Counted from the stretch's first letter, positions 50,894 to 61,079 are shown. The stretch is 64,000 bases of DNA from Sphingobacterium daejeonense (GCF_901472535.1 NZ_LR590470.1:4402001-4466000), one strand, 5' to 3'. The notes: generated by a model from the letters alone, not told the origin. A program made the numbers and translations.

Positions 50894-53800
50894 TTAACGT
50901 CCAAATAGCCAGACCCTCAACAGGGACACCAATTGGTCTATATCGACAGGTTTAGAAATATAATCGGAAGCTCCTGCTCTCATGCAGCGCTCACGGTCGC
51001 CTATCATTGCCTTTGCAGTAACGGCAATAACTGGCAAATCTCGGAATTTTGCCTGGGATCGTATTCTTTCAATTGCCTGGAACCCGTCCATATTGGGCAT
51101 CATGATATCCATAAGCACAATATCGATACCCGGGGTCTTCTCCAGAATATGACATGCCTCTTGCCCATCCATAGCAGAAACCACCTCAACATTGTATTTT
51201 TCCAGAGCTCTGGATATTGAGAAGATGTTCCTGATATCGTCGTCCGCGATCAGAACCTTGCGGTCATGAAGTATTTCGGTGAGTTTTTGGTTGCCTTGAA
51301 GGTAAGCTGTTGGAGCATTTTCAGGTTTGCGTTCCACCAAATGCAGGAACAGCTTAACCTCATCAAGGATTCGCTGATAAGAATGCACCGTTTTCACCAC
51401 GATCGAGTCCGCATATTCTTTTATCCTCATTTCCTCGTGCCCCGAAAGGCTCTTCCCTGTGAACACGATGATGGGAAGTTCCTCCAGCCCACTGTTTCTC
51501 TTTATGGTCTCAAGGGTCTCATAGGCTACCTGATCGGGAATTCCCATGTCCAGGATCACGCATTCCACCTTGTCTTCGCTAAGTGCCTTTACGCTCTGTT
51601 CCAGAGACCCCTTGATCTCTGTTGAGATATCAAAGCTTTCCAAGAAGTAGGAGAGAGCCTCAGCGTGCTTGGCATTCTCCTCAACAATGAGCACTTTCTT
51701 GGGGCCATTCCCCAGTGCCGAATCGATTTTGGAGAAAATGCCCTGAAATCCCTGTTTCTGGAATGGTTTGCGGATGAAATCAATCGCTCCCCGCCTGATG
51801 CTCTCATTTTTCTTAGCCTCACCTGCCGACATCATATGCACCGGTATATGTTTTGTGTCGGCATTGGACTTGAGCCCGTCCAAGACTTGCCATCCGTCCA
51901 TGATCGGCAGTACGATATCCAAAAGAATGGCTTTTGGACCATATTTCCGGGCAGCCCTCAGCACGAGGTCTCCTCTGCCCACAACAATGGCTTTATATCC
52001 TGCCTCTCGCGCAAACCCCATCAGGGCAGTGGCAAAGACAGCATCGTCCTCCACGATCAACAGAACCTTGTCCTGAGGTCCAAGATCGCGGCGGTCGTCA
52101 GGAACTTCTTCGGGAATGGGGCCTTCAGAGGGCAGTGCGGCATTCCACTCTTCGGGCAACTGGTCTGAATTACTTTCGGCCAGGACCTCCTGGTGATCCC
52201 TTTCAAATTCAGGGCCGCCTCCCACGGGCAGCGAGAGTGAAAAGCAGCTGCCCTTTCCCGGTTCGCTCTGTACAGTGATCTCTCCATTTAACAGGCGTGC
52301 AATTTCCCGGCTAATGGATAGACCGAGGCCCGTTCCCCCAAAACGGCGACGTGTGGAACCGTCGGCCTGTTGGAACGCCTCGAAAATAAGCTGCAGCTTT
52401 TCGTTCGAAATCCCGATCCCGGTATCCCTAACGCTGATCAGGACATTATCTTTCGATCCAACCTGTTTCTCCACTCTCATGGTCACGCTTCCGTTTTCAG
52501 TGAATTTAATGGCATTGGAGAGCAAGTTCCTCAGGATCTGCTCCACCCGTAGCCTATCGGTGTTTATGCGAAAGCCGCTGGCCAACAAGTTCTCCACCTG
52601 GAAATCGAGCATTTTGTCCTTGGTAATCGGCTTGAACATCTGCCGGAGGTCCTCCAACAGGTCTTCCATGGGAAACTCCTCCCATTCCAGGGTCATCTTT
52701 CCTGCCTCTATCTTGGAAAGGTCCAAGATCTCGTCTATCAAATTGAGCAGACCCGTCCCCGAGGACCAGATCACTTGGGCGGATTCTATTTGCTCATCAT
52801 TGAGATTCCTTTCGTTGTTTTCTGTAAGGACCTTGGAGAGCAAAAGTATAGAATTCAGTGGGGTCCTCAATTCATGCGACATATTAGCCATGAATTCCGA
52901 TTTATATTTCGTGCTCAGGGCAAGAGCTTCAGCTTTCTCCTGTATTTCCCTGTTTCTGAGGGCGATCATCTTATTTCTTTCTTCCAGGGCCTGCGATCTG
53001 TTCTCCAGCTCGCGGTTTGAGATAAGCAGTTCCTCCTGCTGGGACCTGAGCTCCTCTTCGGAAACCCGGAGTTTGTTGGCCTGTGCCTCTAGTTCAGAAT
53101 TCAGGTTTTCCAGCTCCGCATGCTGCACCTGGAGCTCTTCGGTCTGCGTCTGTGTTTCTTCTAGAAGTTGCTGAACCCTTCCACGGCTTTGGGCAGCGGC
53201 AAGCGCTATTCCGATGATCTCACCGAATTCCATCATTACCTGGATCATGTTGTCACTCAGGGCCACTCGAGAGCCGATCTCTATGACACCTAAGCACTGC
53301 TTTTGATACAGTACGGGTATAAGGGCAACTTGCTTAATCCGTATCTCTCCTTGTGCAAATGACAAATTGAATTCCTCGGGTAAGATATCGCTCACCACCC
53401 TGGGACGCTGGCTCGTGTATACTTCCCCTAGCACCCCCCCGCTTATCGGAAATTCTGAATATGGAAGTTCCTTCAGACCCATGCTGTGGGCAAGCCTGAA
53501 AGAATTTCTTTCCACGATATACAAGGCCCCGTTTTCGACCCGCATGTAGTCCACGATGAAATTCAGGCTGAACCGCGAGATATCATCCTGCCCTGGGTTG
53601 CCGCTGACTCCAAAATTGAGTTGGGAGAGGCCATTTTTGCGCCAGTCGTTCCACTGGAGAAGTTCGAAGTTTTTCTGGAGCGATTCGGTCATGATCCGCA
53701 AGCTTTGGGCGATCGTACCCAGGTCGTCCTTCTGGGAATCGTCGATGGAAACATCATAGTTCCCTTGTGTTACCTGCTGGGCAATACCCCTAATCACGTT

Positions 53801-54475
53801 CAGGCGTCGTCTCATCTCGTTATCCTTTTCCAGGAGATCGGCCTGCAGCTGCGCCCGACTGTTGTAGTCTGTCCGGAGCTTCCAGAAAAGAACGGAAGTT
53901 ATAATCAAGGACACAACAGATGCAAATGCTATCAGGACCGTTGTCGTCAATGAGGAGCTCTCAAGCTCTTGGGAGCGCCTTTCGGCCCTGAGTTCCTCTT
54001 GCTGCCTTATTGTTCCGATCAGGCTGCGGCAGGAATCCATGATCGACTTTCCCTTTTCCAGAAGATCTGGGCTCAGCGCCGTTGAGCTCCGCTTCTGTTC
54101 GATGAGCTCGTCCAATATGTCTAGCCTTTCCGTGGCCAACACTTTAAGTTTTTCCGCGCGTGCATATTGTTCGGCAGTCAGCTCTCCCTTCAGCAGTGCG
54201 TCAATTCGCTGAGGGAGCAAGTTGCGGCTCACAGTGTAAGGGGAGAGGAACTTCTCCCTTCCCGTCAGAAGGAATCCTCGCTGCCCTGTCTCAGCATCCT
54301 GCAGGTCCATGAGTATCAGCTGGGAATTAATAATATTACCCTGTGCCCTATCCATAAGGGCTTTACTTTCCCGCTGGTCCTTTATGGAAAGGAACATGAC
54401 CAGGGATGATGCGAACAGGACTGCCATTGAAAAACCGAAACCCAATTGTAGGTTTCTTAGTACTTTTTGTGCCAT
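50894..54475 (-). CDS. Hybrid histidine kinase: CHASE3-HAMP-GAF-HisKA-HATPase with three receivers
   Basis: 1193 residues, intact. A first membrane helix (about 11-31) and CHASE3 sensor (DLQDAETGQRGFLLTGREKF) are followed by a second helix (178-198), HAMP (to about 275), a GAF domain (about 290-425) and a long coiled coil (435-520). HisKA has H534 in FMANMSHELRTPLNSIL; HATPase_c has NLLSNAIKFTENGS, DTGIGIS and GGTGLGLSISREIA. Receivers follow with D853, D976 and D1123. The second (LDMGIPDQVAYE) departs from the usual DxxMP pattern. The order resembles kinases of osmotic or biofilm pathways. It starts inside TAATG of the preceding gene. Confidence 0.95.
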   Translation of the reverse strand: MAQKVLRNLQLGFGFSMAVLFASSLVMFLSIKDQRESKALMDRAQGNIINSQLILMDLQDAETGQRGFLLTGREKFLSPYTVSRNLLPQRIDALLKGELTAEQYARAEKLKVLATERLDILDELIEQKRSSTALSPDLLEKGKSIMDSCRSLIGTIRQQEELRAERRSQELESSSLTTTVLIAFASVVSLIITSVLFWKLRTDYNSRAQLQADLLEKDNEMRRRLNVIRGIAQQVTQGNYDVSIDDSQKDDLGTIAQSLRIMTESLQKNFELLQWNDWRKNGLSQLNFGVSGNPGQDDISRFSLNFIVDYMRVENGALYIVERNSFRLAHSMGLKELPYSEFPISGGVLGEVYTSQRPRVVSDILPEEFNLSFAQGEIRIKQVALIPVLYQKQCLGVIEIGSRVALSDNMIQVMMEFGEIIGIALAAAQSRGRVQQLLEETQTQTEELQVQHAELENLNSELEAQANKLRVSEEELRSQQEELLISNRELENRSQALEERNKMIALRNREIQEKAEALALSTKYKSEFMANMSHELRTPLNSILLLSKVLTENNERNLNDEQIESAQVIWSSGTGLLNLIDEILDLSKIEAGKMTLEWEEFPMEDLLEDLRQMFKPITKDKMLDFQVENLLASGFRINTDRLRVEQILRNLLSNAIKFTENGSVTMRVEKQVGSKDNVLISVRDTGIGISNEKLQLIFEAFQQADGSTRRRFGGTGLGLSISREIARLLNGEITVQSEPGKGSCFSLSLPVGGGPEFERDHQEVLAESNSDQLPEEWNAALPSEGPIPEEVPDDRRDLGPQDKVLLIVEDDAVFATALMGFAREAGYKAIVVGRGDLVLRAARKYGPKAILLDIVLPIMDGWQVLDGLKSNADTKHIPVHMMSAGEAKKNESIRRGAIDFIRKPFQKQGFQGIFSKIDSALGNGPKKVLIVEENAKHAEALSYFLESFDISTEIKGSLEQSVKALSEDKVECVILDMGIPDQVAYETLETIKRNSGLEELPIIVFTGKSLSGHEEMRIKEYADSIVVKTVHSYQRILDEVKLFLHLVERKPENAPTAYLQGNQKLTEILHDRKVLIADDDIRNIFSISRALEKYNVEVVSAMDGQEACHILEKTPGIDIVLMDIMMPNMDGFQAIERIRSQAKFRDLPVIAVTAKAMIGDRERCMRAGASDYISKPVDIDQLVSLLRVWLFGR

Positions 54476-55947
54476 TATCTATGAATTGGGAGCGTAAAGT
54501 AAAAAGTGGACCCCTCTCCTACCTGACTTTTCACACCACATGTCCCACCGTGCTGAACAATAATCTCCTTGCATATGTGCAGCCCGAGGCCCAAGCCCTG
54601 GAACCTTGCAGATGCTTCCTGGACGCGATAGAACTTGTCAAAGACGTAGGGGATCTTGTGCTCAGGGATCCCGATCCCATAATCTCGCACTTCTACGGTC
54701 AGGAAGTTCTCGCCAAAGCTGGTGTTTATACCGACTAGCTCTGAGTCTGGGGAATATTTAACGGCATTTGAGAGGTAATTGCTCAGCACCTGCTCTATCC
54801 TCAGGGGATCCGCCAACACAGGATTGGCTATAGGATCTCCCGTCCTTTCAATTTGCAATCTTCGGTGCGGGTTTGCCATCAGCGTTGACTCCGTGACTTG
54901 GTGGATGACATCATCGAGGTCTACTTGCTGCAGGTTTACCTTCAATCCTCCGGTCTCCATTCTGGAAATGTCCAGGAGATCTTGGACCAGAGAGTTTAGT
55001 TTTTCGGATTGGTCCTGCACTTTGCGCACATAGCCATATGCCCTGTGGTCGGCAAGGTCTTTCATGGCCCGCAATGCGATCTTCGAGAACGCCATGATGC
55101 TCGTCAGGGGAGTCTTGAGCTCATGGCTCGCAACGCTCAGGAATTCATCCTTTTTCTTTTCTAGCTGCTTGCGCTCATCGATATCTGTCATGATTCCCAC
55201 CCATCTTGTTCCATCGCCTTGCTGGCTTACAGGAACTATCTTTAGGAGATGGTAGCGGTAGCTCTGCGAATTGATCTCCAGGATCCGAACTTCTTTTTCC
55301 AAAGGCTGCAGACTTTCCAGGTTTAGTTTCCAGTCCTCGAACACAGCCTGGTCTTTGGGATGGAGGGATGGCCACCTAGATTTATCGGGAGAAAAGCGGA
55401 ACCACTGTTCGTTGACAAAATCTATATTTCCCTGCGAGTCTGTAGTAAATGCCAACTGAGGCAATGCCTCCAAGGTGACCTTCAATTCCCCAAGTCTGTC
55501 AGAGAGCTCATTTTGGGTCCGTTTCCGATATTGGATCTCCTTTCGAAGATCGTCCTGCATTCTTTTAAGTTCCGACGTCTGTTCATATAGTCGATAAAAG
55601 GTCTTAACCTTGAGCAGAAGGATGTCCGGGTCAACGGGCTTGGTGATGTAATCTATCCCACCAGACTCATATCCTTTGGTGATGTACTGTTTTTCGCGGT
55701 TCACCGCAGAGAGGAAAATAATGGGAATGTCCTTGGTCTTTTTTATCCCCGAAAGGGTTTCTGCAACCTCATACCCATCCATGTCCGGCATCTGTACGTC
55801 TAGAATAATCAGCGCATAGTCCATCTTAATGCACTTTTTCAAGGCTTCTTCCCCAGAGAGGGCAGAATCGGTCTGGAAGCCCTTAATTTGCAACGTCCTT
55901 TCAAGAGAAAAGATATTCTCCTGCTTGTCGTCAACGATTAGAATCAT
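54475..55947 (-). CDS. Response regulator-PAS-histidine kinase
   Basis: 490 residues, intact, no membrane helix. An N-terminal receiver (ILIVDDKQENIFSLERTLQI, D50 in LIILDVQMPDMDGYE) leads through a coiled coil to a PAS domain (TLEALPQLAFTTDSQGNIDF; WVGIMTDIDERKQLE). HisKA follows with H275 in LSVASHELKTPLTSI, then HATPase_c with NYLSNAVKYSPDSE, YGIGIPEHKIPYVFDKFYR and FQGLGLGLHICKEI. First gene of the cluster. Its cytoplasmic form with an N-terminal receiver suggests that it takes a signal from another kinase of the cluster. Confidence 0.95.
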   Translation of the reverse strand: MILIVDDKQENIFSLERTLQIKGFQTDSALSGEEALKKCIKMDYALIILDVQMPDMDGYEVAETLSGIKKTKDIPIIFLSAVNREKQYITKGYESGGIDYITKPVDPDILLLKVKTFYRLYEQTSELKRMQDDLRKEIQYRKRTQNELSDRLGELKVTLEALPQLAFTTDSQGNIDFVNEQWFRFSPDKSRWPSLHPKDQAVFEDWKLNLESLQPLEKEVRILEINSQSYRYHLLKIVPVSQQGDGTRWVGIMTDIDERKQLEKKKDEFLSVASHELKTPLTSIMAFSKIALRAMKDLADHRAYGYVRKVQDQSEKLNSLVQDLLDISRMETGGLKVNLQQVDLDDVIHQVTESTLMANPHRRLQIERTGDPIANPVLADPLRIEQVLSNYLSNAVKYSPDSELVGINTSFGENFLTVEVRDYGIGIPEHKIPYVFDKFYRVQEASARFQGLGLGLHICKEIIVQHGGTCGVKSQVGEGSTFYFTLPIHR

Positions 55948-56405
55948 TTATCAGAAAATTTAATGGGAAGTGGCGGGCACGATAACCCGTTCACCCCCGT
56001 AGGTAGATCAATTGGCTAAATTATTAAAAAAAGTTAGAAAAAAAATGCTTTTGGAAGGTTTAAAATAGCAGCAATATAGATTTTGCATCGATGCGAATCT
56101 TGCGACCCAATTAATTGGCTTCATTCATTTGGGTGCCCATAAGGTAAGCTCCAGTGGACATTGGAAGTGATTTACGTTTCTTAAGGGCCGGGACAAGACA
56201 CAAACCCGAACAACTAAATGGGCTGGAACATACCAACTGTTCCTTTTTATACAGGTAAATGAGCCATGAATAGAAGCTGAGGTTTTTGCAAGAAAAAGGG
56301 GATAGTTATCTGTGTAAGTGATGGGCCGAAAAGTGGAGGCAATCCATCAAAGGTCAAATATTCCCCGTTGTTTCCTAACTTGGCCGGGGAATATCTAATC
56401 AGCCT
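55948..56405. other. Intergenic region
   Basis: No gene seen. The promoter of the signalling cluster should lie at its left end, in AT-rich sequence near 56010-56060. 56358-56394 is an inverted repeat (ATATTCCCC / GGGGAATAT) just after the sigma factor stop, without a clear T-tract. Confidence 0.4.
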
Positions 56406-56915
56406 TCACGGCTTTAAGTCACGGTAGGTTGATAGTTTCTTCTGCAACAATTTCCTTGCCGTATGTATGCGGGTCTTCACTGTGCCCTCTGGAACATTAA
56501 AGTGCTCCGCGATTTCATAATACTTATAGCCTTCGAAATGCATGATAAATGCACTTAAGTATTTTTCAGGTATTGTTTTCATCGCAGCATCGAGGTCTTC
56601 CATGGCAAACCTGTTTTCCCCCTTGTTCTTTGCTGAGCTCAGGTTTGGGTCGTTTATCGAAAGGGAACTATTCTTATGATTTTCGGCAAGTTTCTTTTTG
56701 CGGCAGTCGTTCAAAAAACAGCTTCTCATTATGGTGTATATCCATCCCAAAATATTGGAGCCTTTTGAATAGCTATCCTGATAGCGCAAAACTTTTAACA
56801 GCGTGTTCTGCAGAAGATCCTCGGCCTCATTTTCGTCCTTGGTAAACCTGTTGGCATACTTCAATAGAGTATCCGAATGAACCCACACTTCTTTATTTAT
56901 AAAATCTTTGTCCAT
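56406..56915 (-). CDS. ECF-type RNA polymerase sigma factor
   Basis: 169 residues, intact. Region 2 has YANRFTKDENEAEDLLQNTL, LRYQDSYSKGSNILGWIYTI and MRSCFLNDCRKK; region 4 has IPEKYLSAFIMHFEGYKYYE and IAEHFNVPEGTVKTRIHTAR, the -35 recognition helix. No anti-sigma gene is next to it, which is uncommon but known for stress sigma factors whose partner is elsewhere. It stands alone on the minus strand. Confidence 0.93.
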   Translation of the reverse strand: MDKDFINKEVWVHSDTLLKYANRFTKDENEAEDLLQNTLLKVLRYQDSYSKGSNILGWIYTIMRSCFLNDCRKKKLAENHKNSSLSINDPNLSSAKNKGENRFAMEDLDAAMKTIPEKYLSAFIMHFEGYKYYEIAEHFNVPEGTVKTRIHTARKLLQKKLSTYRDLKP

Positions 56916-59025
56916 TGTTAAACTATTATGTGAAAAACTACGTTTGTGTCCTGCGCAAAGACGGTCCTGATTTAATTAGACTGGTTTAAACCTCGCGTTT
57001 CAGAACCAGTCTAATAAATTCTTAATGGTTGTATATCTACAATTAAACAATGAACATGCCAAATCAAGAGAAAGGGTAGGAGCTAAATACTTGTTTGTAA
57101 ACAATTAATTCCGAGGTTTACCCGTATTATTACGGAACCATATTTCTCCTTTGCCTTATTCTTTATCTTGATCATCGTAAGATGAATCGGGGTTGCAGCT
57201 TTCCCGAATTTGTATCCCTAAAGACCTAACAGTCTCAAAACCCCCAAAAAAAAAAAACCACTCATAAACATATTTCAAAGGCATGGTCGTGAAATGGCAG
57301 TTAGCCAAAGGAAAGCCGACCCTTCCATTCATCCATGGATACTGATAAATGAAGTTTACTTCTAATTTGTTTTGTCATTGGACCGTGTGCTCAACCATAA
57401 AAATCGCTCCGTTCCCGGAATTAATTTAAACCAATTGCACTCAAGGCTCCTCGCAGGAATGGTTATTTATATCTGTAATTCCATGAATCGTAGATTCCTC
57501 TCTACAAATTTTGCTCCTATGCCATCATTTTTTAAATTTTCGCACAATTTTTCCTTAATTGGAAATGATTTGCTTTTAGTCGGATTGTTTTTTTCCATTT
57601 GCTGGGAGATGAAAGTACCCTGAAATATATCGTTGTGAGTGAATCAGAACTTTCGCCTCTCATTAAAGCCAAACGGAAATTGAAGAAACTTGCCACATTT
57701 CTGATTATCAAAGATGAGAGAAATTTTAAATCGTATTAAGTATGCTTGAGCGAAAGACCAAAGAAATTTATGAAGAGGTGATCAATTCTGTTCAAAAATT
57801 CTCTAGGATCTACATTCATGAACGTGAAGAGGAAGATTTCTCTGACCCGAACACAATAATAATCTTCGATATAATTAAGATTCTGGCCCCAGTACTTAGC
57901 GCATTGCTGGCATGGAATATTTGATGAAAAGTTTAATCTCCACTTTTAAAGAGCTTAAAAGATTGAATTTGTTCCGTATGAATTTTGATAGAACATTCAT
58001 TGTGAAATGAACACAAGCTATATGTCAAAATTACCAACAATAAATAATAAACCGGGGCAAGTGGGTTCTCCGATCTATTCCCCATGCACTTCACTTCAAC
58101 AATCACTCACTTTGGTCTGCCATGATTGTAATTGCCCTAAAGGAACTTCCCATCACCTGATCATTCTTTAGGACGATATCGTGCCCGCGGACCTAGCAAT
58201 GCTATGCACAAATAGAGTCAAAGAAATCAGAAACAGAGTGAACTCAGACCCTGCGAGACAACCTCTATCGAACTCAACAGGAAAATTCCATTAGATAATA
58301 GCTAATTGCTATCGTAATTATCCTGCAGCATTAGAAACAGATTGCACTGCAAATTTTACAATAATAGAATTAAAGATCCAAACGCAACATTAACTATTTT
58401 AAGGCGATCGAAATTACAGCTCCGAGCTATAAGATATATATTTTGGCCTGTATAGGATCGGTTCACCCATTATTGTCCTCCCTTACCGTTAATCATGTGA
58501 CCAAATCACTTTTACGTTTTAAGGTGCAGATAAAAAACCCATGGGGGTCTTAAAACATGAATGATTGCAGAAAAAATCGACTACTATGAATCCAGGCTGC
58601 TCGGCAGATCAGCGGGCATGCTTATTTGAACGGTGACATCACCTTTCGGGCGGTATTGAGTTCCCTTATAAAAATTACCGCCGAAAAAGAAAGATCAACA
58701 ATAATGGGCTCTTCCCTATTGGATATGTGACACACACAAGGGCTTATCGAGGGATTTCCAGATCATTGTTTGTGTATACCATTAAAAATAACATCTTGAT
58801 TTCATCCTGGCCAGATGATCTTCCCTTATTCTAATACAAAAAGAAAGGATTGAATTTGATGCCCTATGCAGTTTCCAGCCCATTTTTATCTCACATGAAT
58901 ACAAAAAAATAAACATTTTCAAAATCATTATTTACACTAAATGTTCAATCACCTATCATTTAAGCGCGATTTAAGCTAAAAACTCTTGCAAATAATTTCT
59001 TACACATGTATCAAATTTTAATGAG
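56916..59025. other. Gene-poor stretch with a few small ORFs
   Basis: No gene of a known family. Small candidates: a 43-codon minus ORF at 57467-57598 (MEKNNPTKSKSFPIKEKLCE), and on the plus strand a string of short frames from 57640 to 58010, where an ORF without ATG (SESELSPLIKAKRKLKKLAT) ends three bases before the ORF at 57742. 58010-59025 shows no usable frame. The long A-run at 57248-57260 is notable. Confidence 0.35.
57742..57924 (+). CDS. Small hypothetical protein
   Basis: 60 residues: MLERKTKEIYEEVINSVQKF, then a charged stretch (HEREEEDFSDP) and a hydrophobic C-terminal helix (IIKILAPVLSALLAW). It could be a small tail-anchored membrane protein. It directly follows another short plus-strand frame and overlaps the beginning of a third. 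Family unknown. Confidence 0.3.
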   Translation: MLERKTKEIYEEVINSVQKFSRIYIHEREEEDFSDPNTIIIFDIIKILAPVLSALLAWNI

Positions 59026-59250
59026 ATGTTAGCAACTGGCAGTAAGAATCGAAAAATAGCATTTCTTTCCGAATTTTATGAAAAAAGATATAGTGAACGA
59101 AACTATAAATTTAGAGCAAATGACGTCAGCGCCTCGCTAAGCCCACGTGTTCTGGAAAAGTTATTAATTGAATTGACTTTATACACGAATTTCAGGATCA
59201 TGAAATTTCAGGAGGGAGACGGTGGTTATTTTATAATTTGCAAAATTTGA
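59026..59250 (+). CDS. Small hypothetical protein
   Basis: 74 residues: MLATGSKNRKIAFLSEFYEK, YKFRANDVSASLSPRVLEKL and an end KFQEGDGGYFIICKI. Predicted helices followed by a beta hairpin would fit a small DNA-binding or regulatory protein, but no family is recognised. 59251-59630 downstream has overlapping ORFs on both strands, neither convincing. Confidence 0.35.
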   Translation: MLATGSKNRKIAFLSEFYEKRYSERNYKFRANDVSASLSPRVLEKLLIELTLYTNFRIMKFQEGDGGYFIICKI

Positions 59251-59630
59251 GGAAACATCGGCAGTCCCCAATGTTTTTCTTCGGGATTCAATTGCGGTTT
59301 GCAGTGAGATCGCGACCTTATTACCGAATAGCTCTCTTTTTCTCTGAAAAAATAACGCATCTGCCCACAATTTCTCATTACACTCCTTGCTCCTGGCAGG
59401 GGTCCCTTCAATATCCGATGTTAGCAGAAAGCTTTTCTCAGCTAAGAAGAAAAAGGAGAACCCTTGAAATATTCGTTGGGCACTATAATTGGACTTCAAG
59501 AATGGTTATCTTGACCTGTGTTGTGAAAATGTGCCTAAATGTTTTTCCGGTGAATGCAAACCTTTCCGTGCGCGAGCTGTTCTTTTGACAGAATTTTATT
59601 CACACAGCTAAATTCTCAATATAGTATATA

Positions 59631-59659
59631 GGAAAAAGCCACTAAGAGTGGCTTTTTCC
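59631..59659. terminator. Strong bidirectional terminator hairpin
   Basis: Perfect 13-bp stem GGAAAAAGCCACT / AGTGGCTTTTTCC around AAG. A-rich and T-rich arms make it usable in both directions. It lies about 70 bases after the stop of the 49-residue minus-strand gene. Confidence 0.75.
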
Positions 59660-59727
59660 CATAATAGGACGTTTTAGTGGATTAATACGTTCTTTATTGG
59701 TCAGTTAAACTATAATTAACCTAAAAA

Positions 59728-59877
59728 TTAAATCGTATTAATCCTTTTTGTATCTAACTTCGCGCCCTCAGGTATTATCAATTTTTCGGCTGAGTAGCCG
59801 AATCGAAATACTGTACAAACAAATCGAGCAACGGGTCTACCTGCACCACCATAAGAGAGATCTTTAGAATTTAACAT
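59728..59877 (-). CDS. Small conserved-looking protein of 49 residues
   Basis: A clean reading frame with ATG and TAA: MLNSKDLSYGGAGRPVARFV, CTVFRFGYSAEKLIIPEGAK, LDTKRINTI. The composition is that of a real protein, with Gly/Arg-rich start and a short beta-type core. It is divergent from the TPR gene and is followed by a strong terminator, so it looks like a single-gene transcript. I recognise no family. Confidence 0.5.
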   Translation of the reverse strand: MLNSKDLSYGGAGRPVARFVCTVFRFGYSAEKLIIPEGAKLDTKRINTI

Positions 59878-59966
59878 ATTTTAATGATTTATAGGTCTCA
59901 TGAACCTCAATGGACTGCCCAATTTTTGGAAATAATTCGATACTTTTGAAAAAAAATGAATTGCGA

Positions 59967-61079
59967 ATGATTGATAAAGTGCGTGTTGTATTTGCAGTAG
60001 CTTTAGTTATTACAACATTTAACATAAGGGCGCAGAACAGTGATAAACCATATGATCCTTCGGGATTTATTACAAAATACGACAGCACTTTCGCAGGGAT
60101 CGGCCCTAAAGTATATGTACTGCCGGGCACCGAGGACAAAAGAGGAAGAACTGGTAGATTCCTACAAAGAGAAAAAGGATTCTCTGATTCGATTGCCAGA
60201 AAGCTGGATTATCAGAATATTATTGAAGACTTTAAGCCTACTTCCAATGCAGGTTATATAAAACAGAATTTCAACCCTTTCCCCAGCAATGAACAGGACT
60301 GGAATGCCCTGTTGACTAAGCTCGAACAGAACAGAAATCTTCCGTGGGCCGCTGGATTGGCCAATGAATATGCGCTGCAACTGCTGAAGCTAGGCGAAAT
60401 CGGCAAGTCTATCGCTATCTTGATTCGCGGTTTGAATTTGGCGAAGTCGGCAAATACGGGCGAGAAATTCGCCTTGGAGCATAACCTCGCGAATGCTTAC
60501 CTATACAACGGTAACATTTCCGACGCTTCCGCAATGCAGGAAACATTCCTACAGTCCGCCGTCTCTAGCAGAGCGCAAGTAGACCAAGCAAATACATTGG
60601 TGAGAATTGCAATGGTACAAGCCTACCAGAAAAATTTCAAAGCAGCTGAAAACACTATCATCAGACGCGCATTCCCCATCTTCAACAAAACAAAAAATCA
60701 TATTGGCAAGGTTAATGCTCAAATCAGATTGGCGAAAATATACCAATTGCAGAACAAGCATACCGAAGCACAATGGTTCCTTATTCAAGCTAGAGACTTG
60801 GCAACTCTAAGAAGAGTAGACAACCAACTCCCCGAAATTGAATATATGCTCGCATTTTCAAAATATGTACAGCAAAACTATTCCGTTGCGCAGCGAGAGT
60901 TTGAAAAAGCAAGATCATTGGCAGATGAAGAAAAGAACAAAGTCCTGCAATTGGCAATACACGACAAACTCGGCGACATCTACCTCATGCAAGGAAACTT
61001 TGAAGACGCAGAACGAGAACTGTCGGATTATTGGAGACTTAGAAACGAACTTTTCAGATCAAAACAGGTCGATTTATAG
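59967..61079 (+). CDS. Secreted TPR-repeat protein
   Basis: About 370 residues. The start at 59967 gives a clean signal peptide (MIDKVRVVFAVALVITTFNI, cut after RAQ); an in-frame upstream Met lacks one. Repeats of helix pairs run from about residue 90: EYALQLLKLGEIGKSIAILI, LEHNLANAYLYNGNISDASA, QIRLAKIYQLQNKHTEAQW, MLAFSKYVQQNYSVAQREFE and HDKLGDIYLMQGNFEDAERE. It is probably a periplasmic scaffold. It precedes the protease gene, from which it is separated by about 200 bases with its own promoter-like AT-rich region. Confidence 0.85.
   Translation: MIDKVRVVFAVALVITTFNIRAQNSDKPYDPSGFITKYDSTFAGIGPKVYVLPGTEDKRGRTGRFLQREKGFSDSIARKLDYQNIIEDFKPTSNAGYIKQNFNPFPSNEQDWNALLTKLEQNRNLPWAAGLANEYALQLLKLGEIGKSIAILIRGLNLAKSANTGEKFALEHNLANAYLYNGNISDASAMQETFLQSAVSSRAQVDQANTLVRIAMVQAYQKNFKAAENTIIRRAFPIFNKTKNHIGKVNAQIRLAKIYQLQNKHTEAQWFLIQARDLATLRRVDNQLPEIEYMLAFSKYVQQNYSVAQREFEKARSLADEEKNKVLQLAIHDKLGDIYLMQGNFEDAERELSDYWRLRNELFRSKQVDL

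Noticed and set aside
49983..55590. Many plus-strand ORFs across the kinase cluster
   Set aside because: They lie opposite intact, well-conserved kinase, CheR and receiver genes and have no family features; they are antisense shadows of GC-richer coding DNA.
59179..59588. Overlapping ORFs of 106 and 116 residues on opposite strands
   Set aside because: They cover the same DNA, neither has a recognisable motif, signal or plausible ribosome site.
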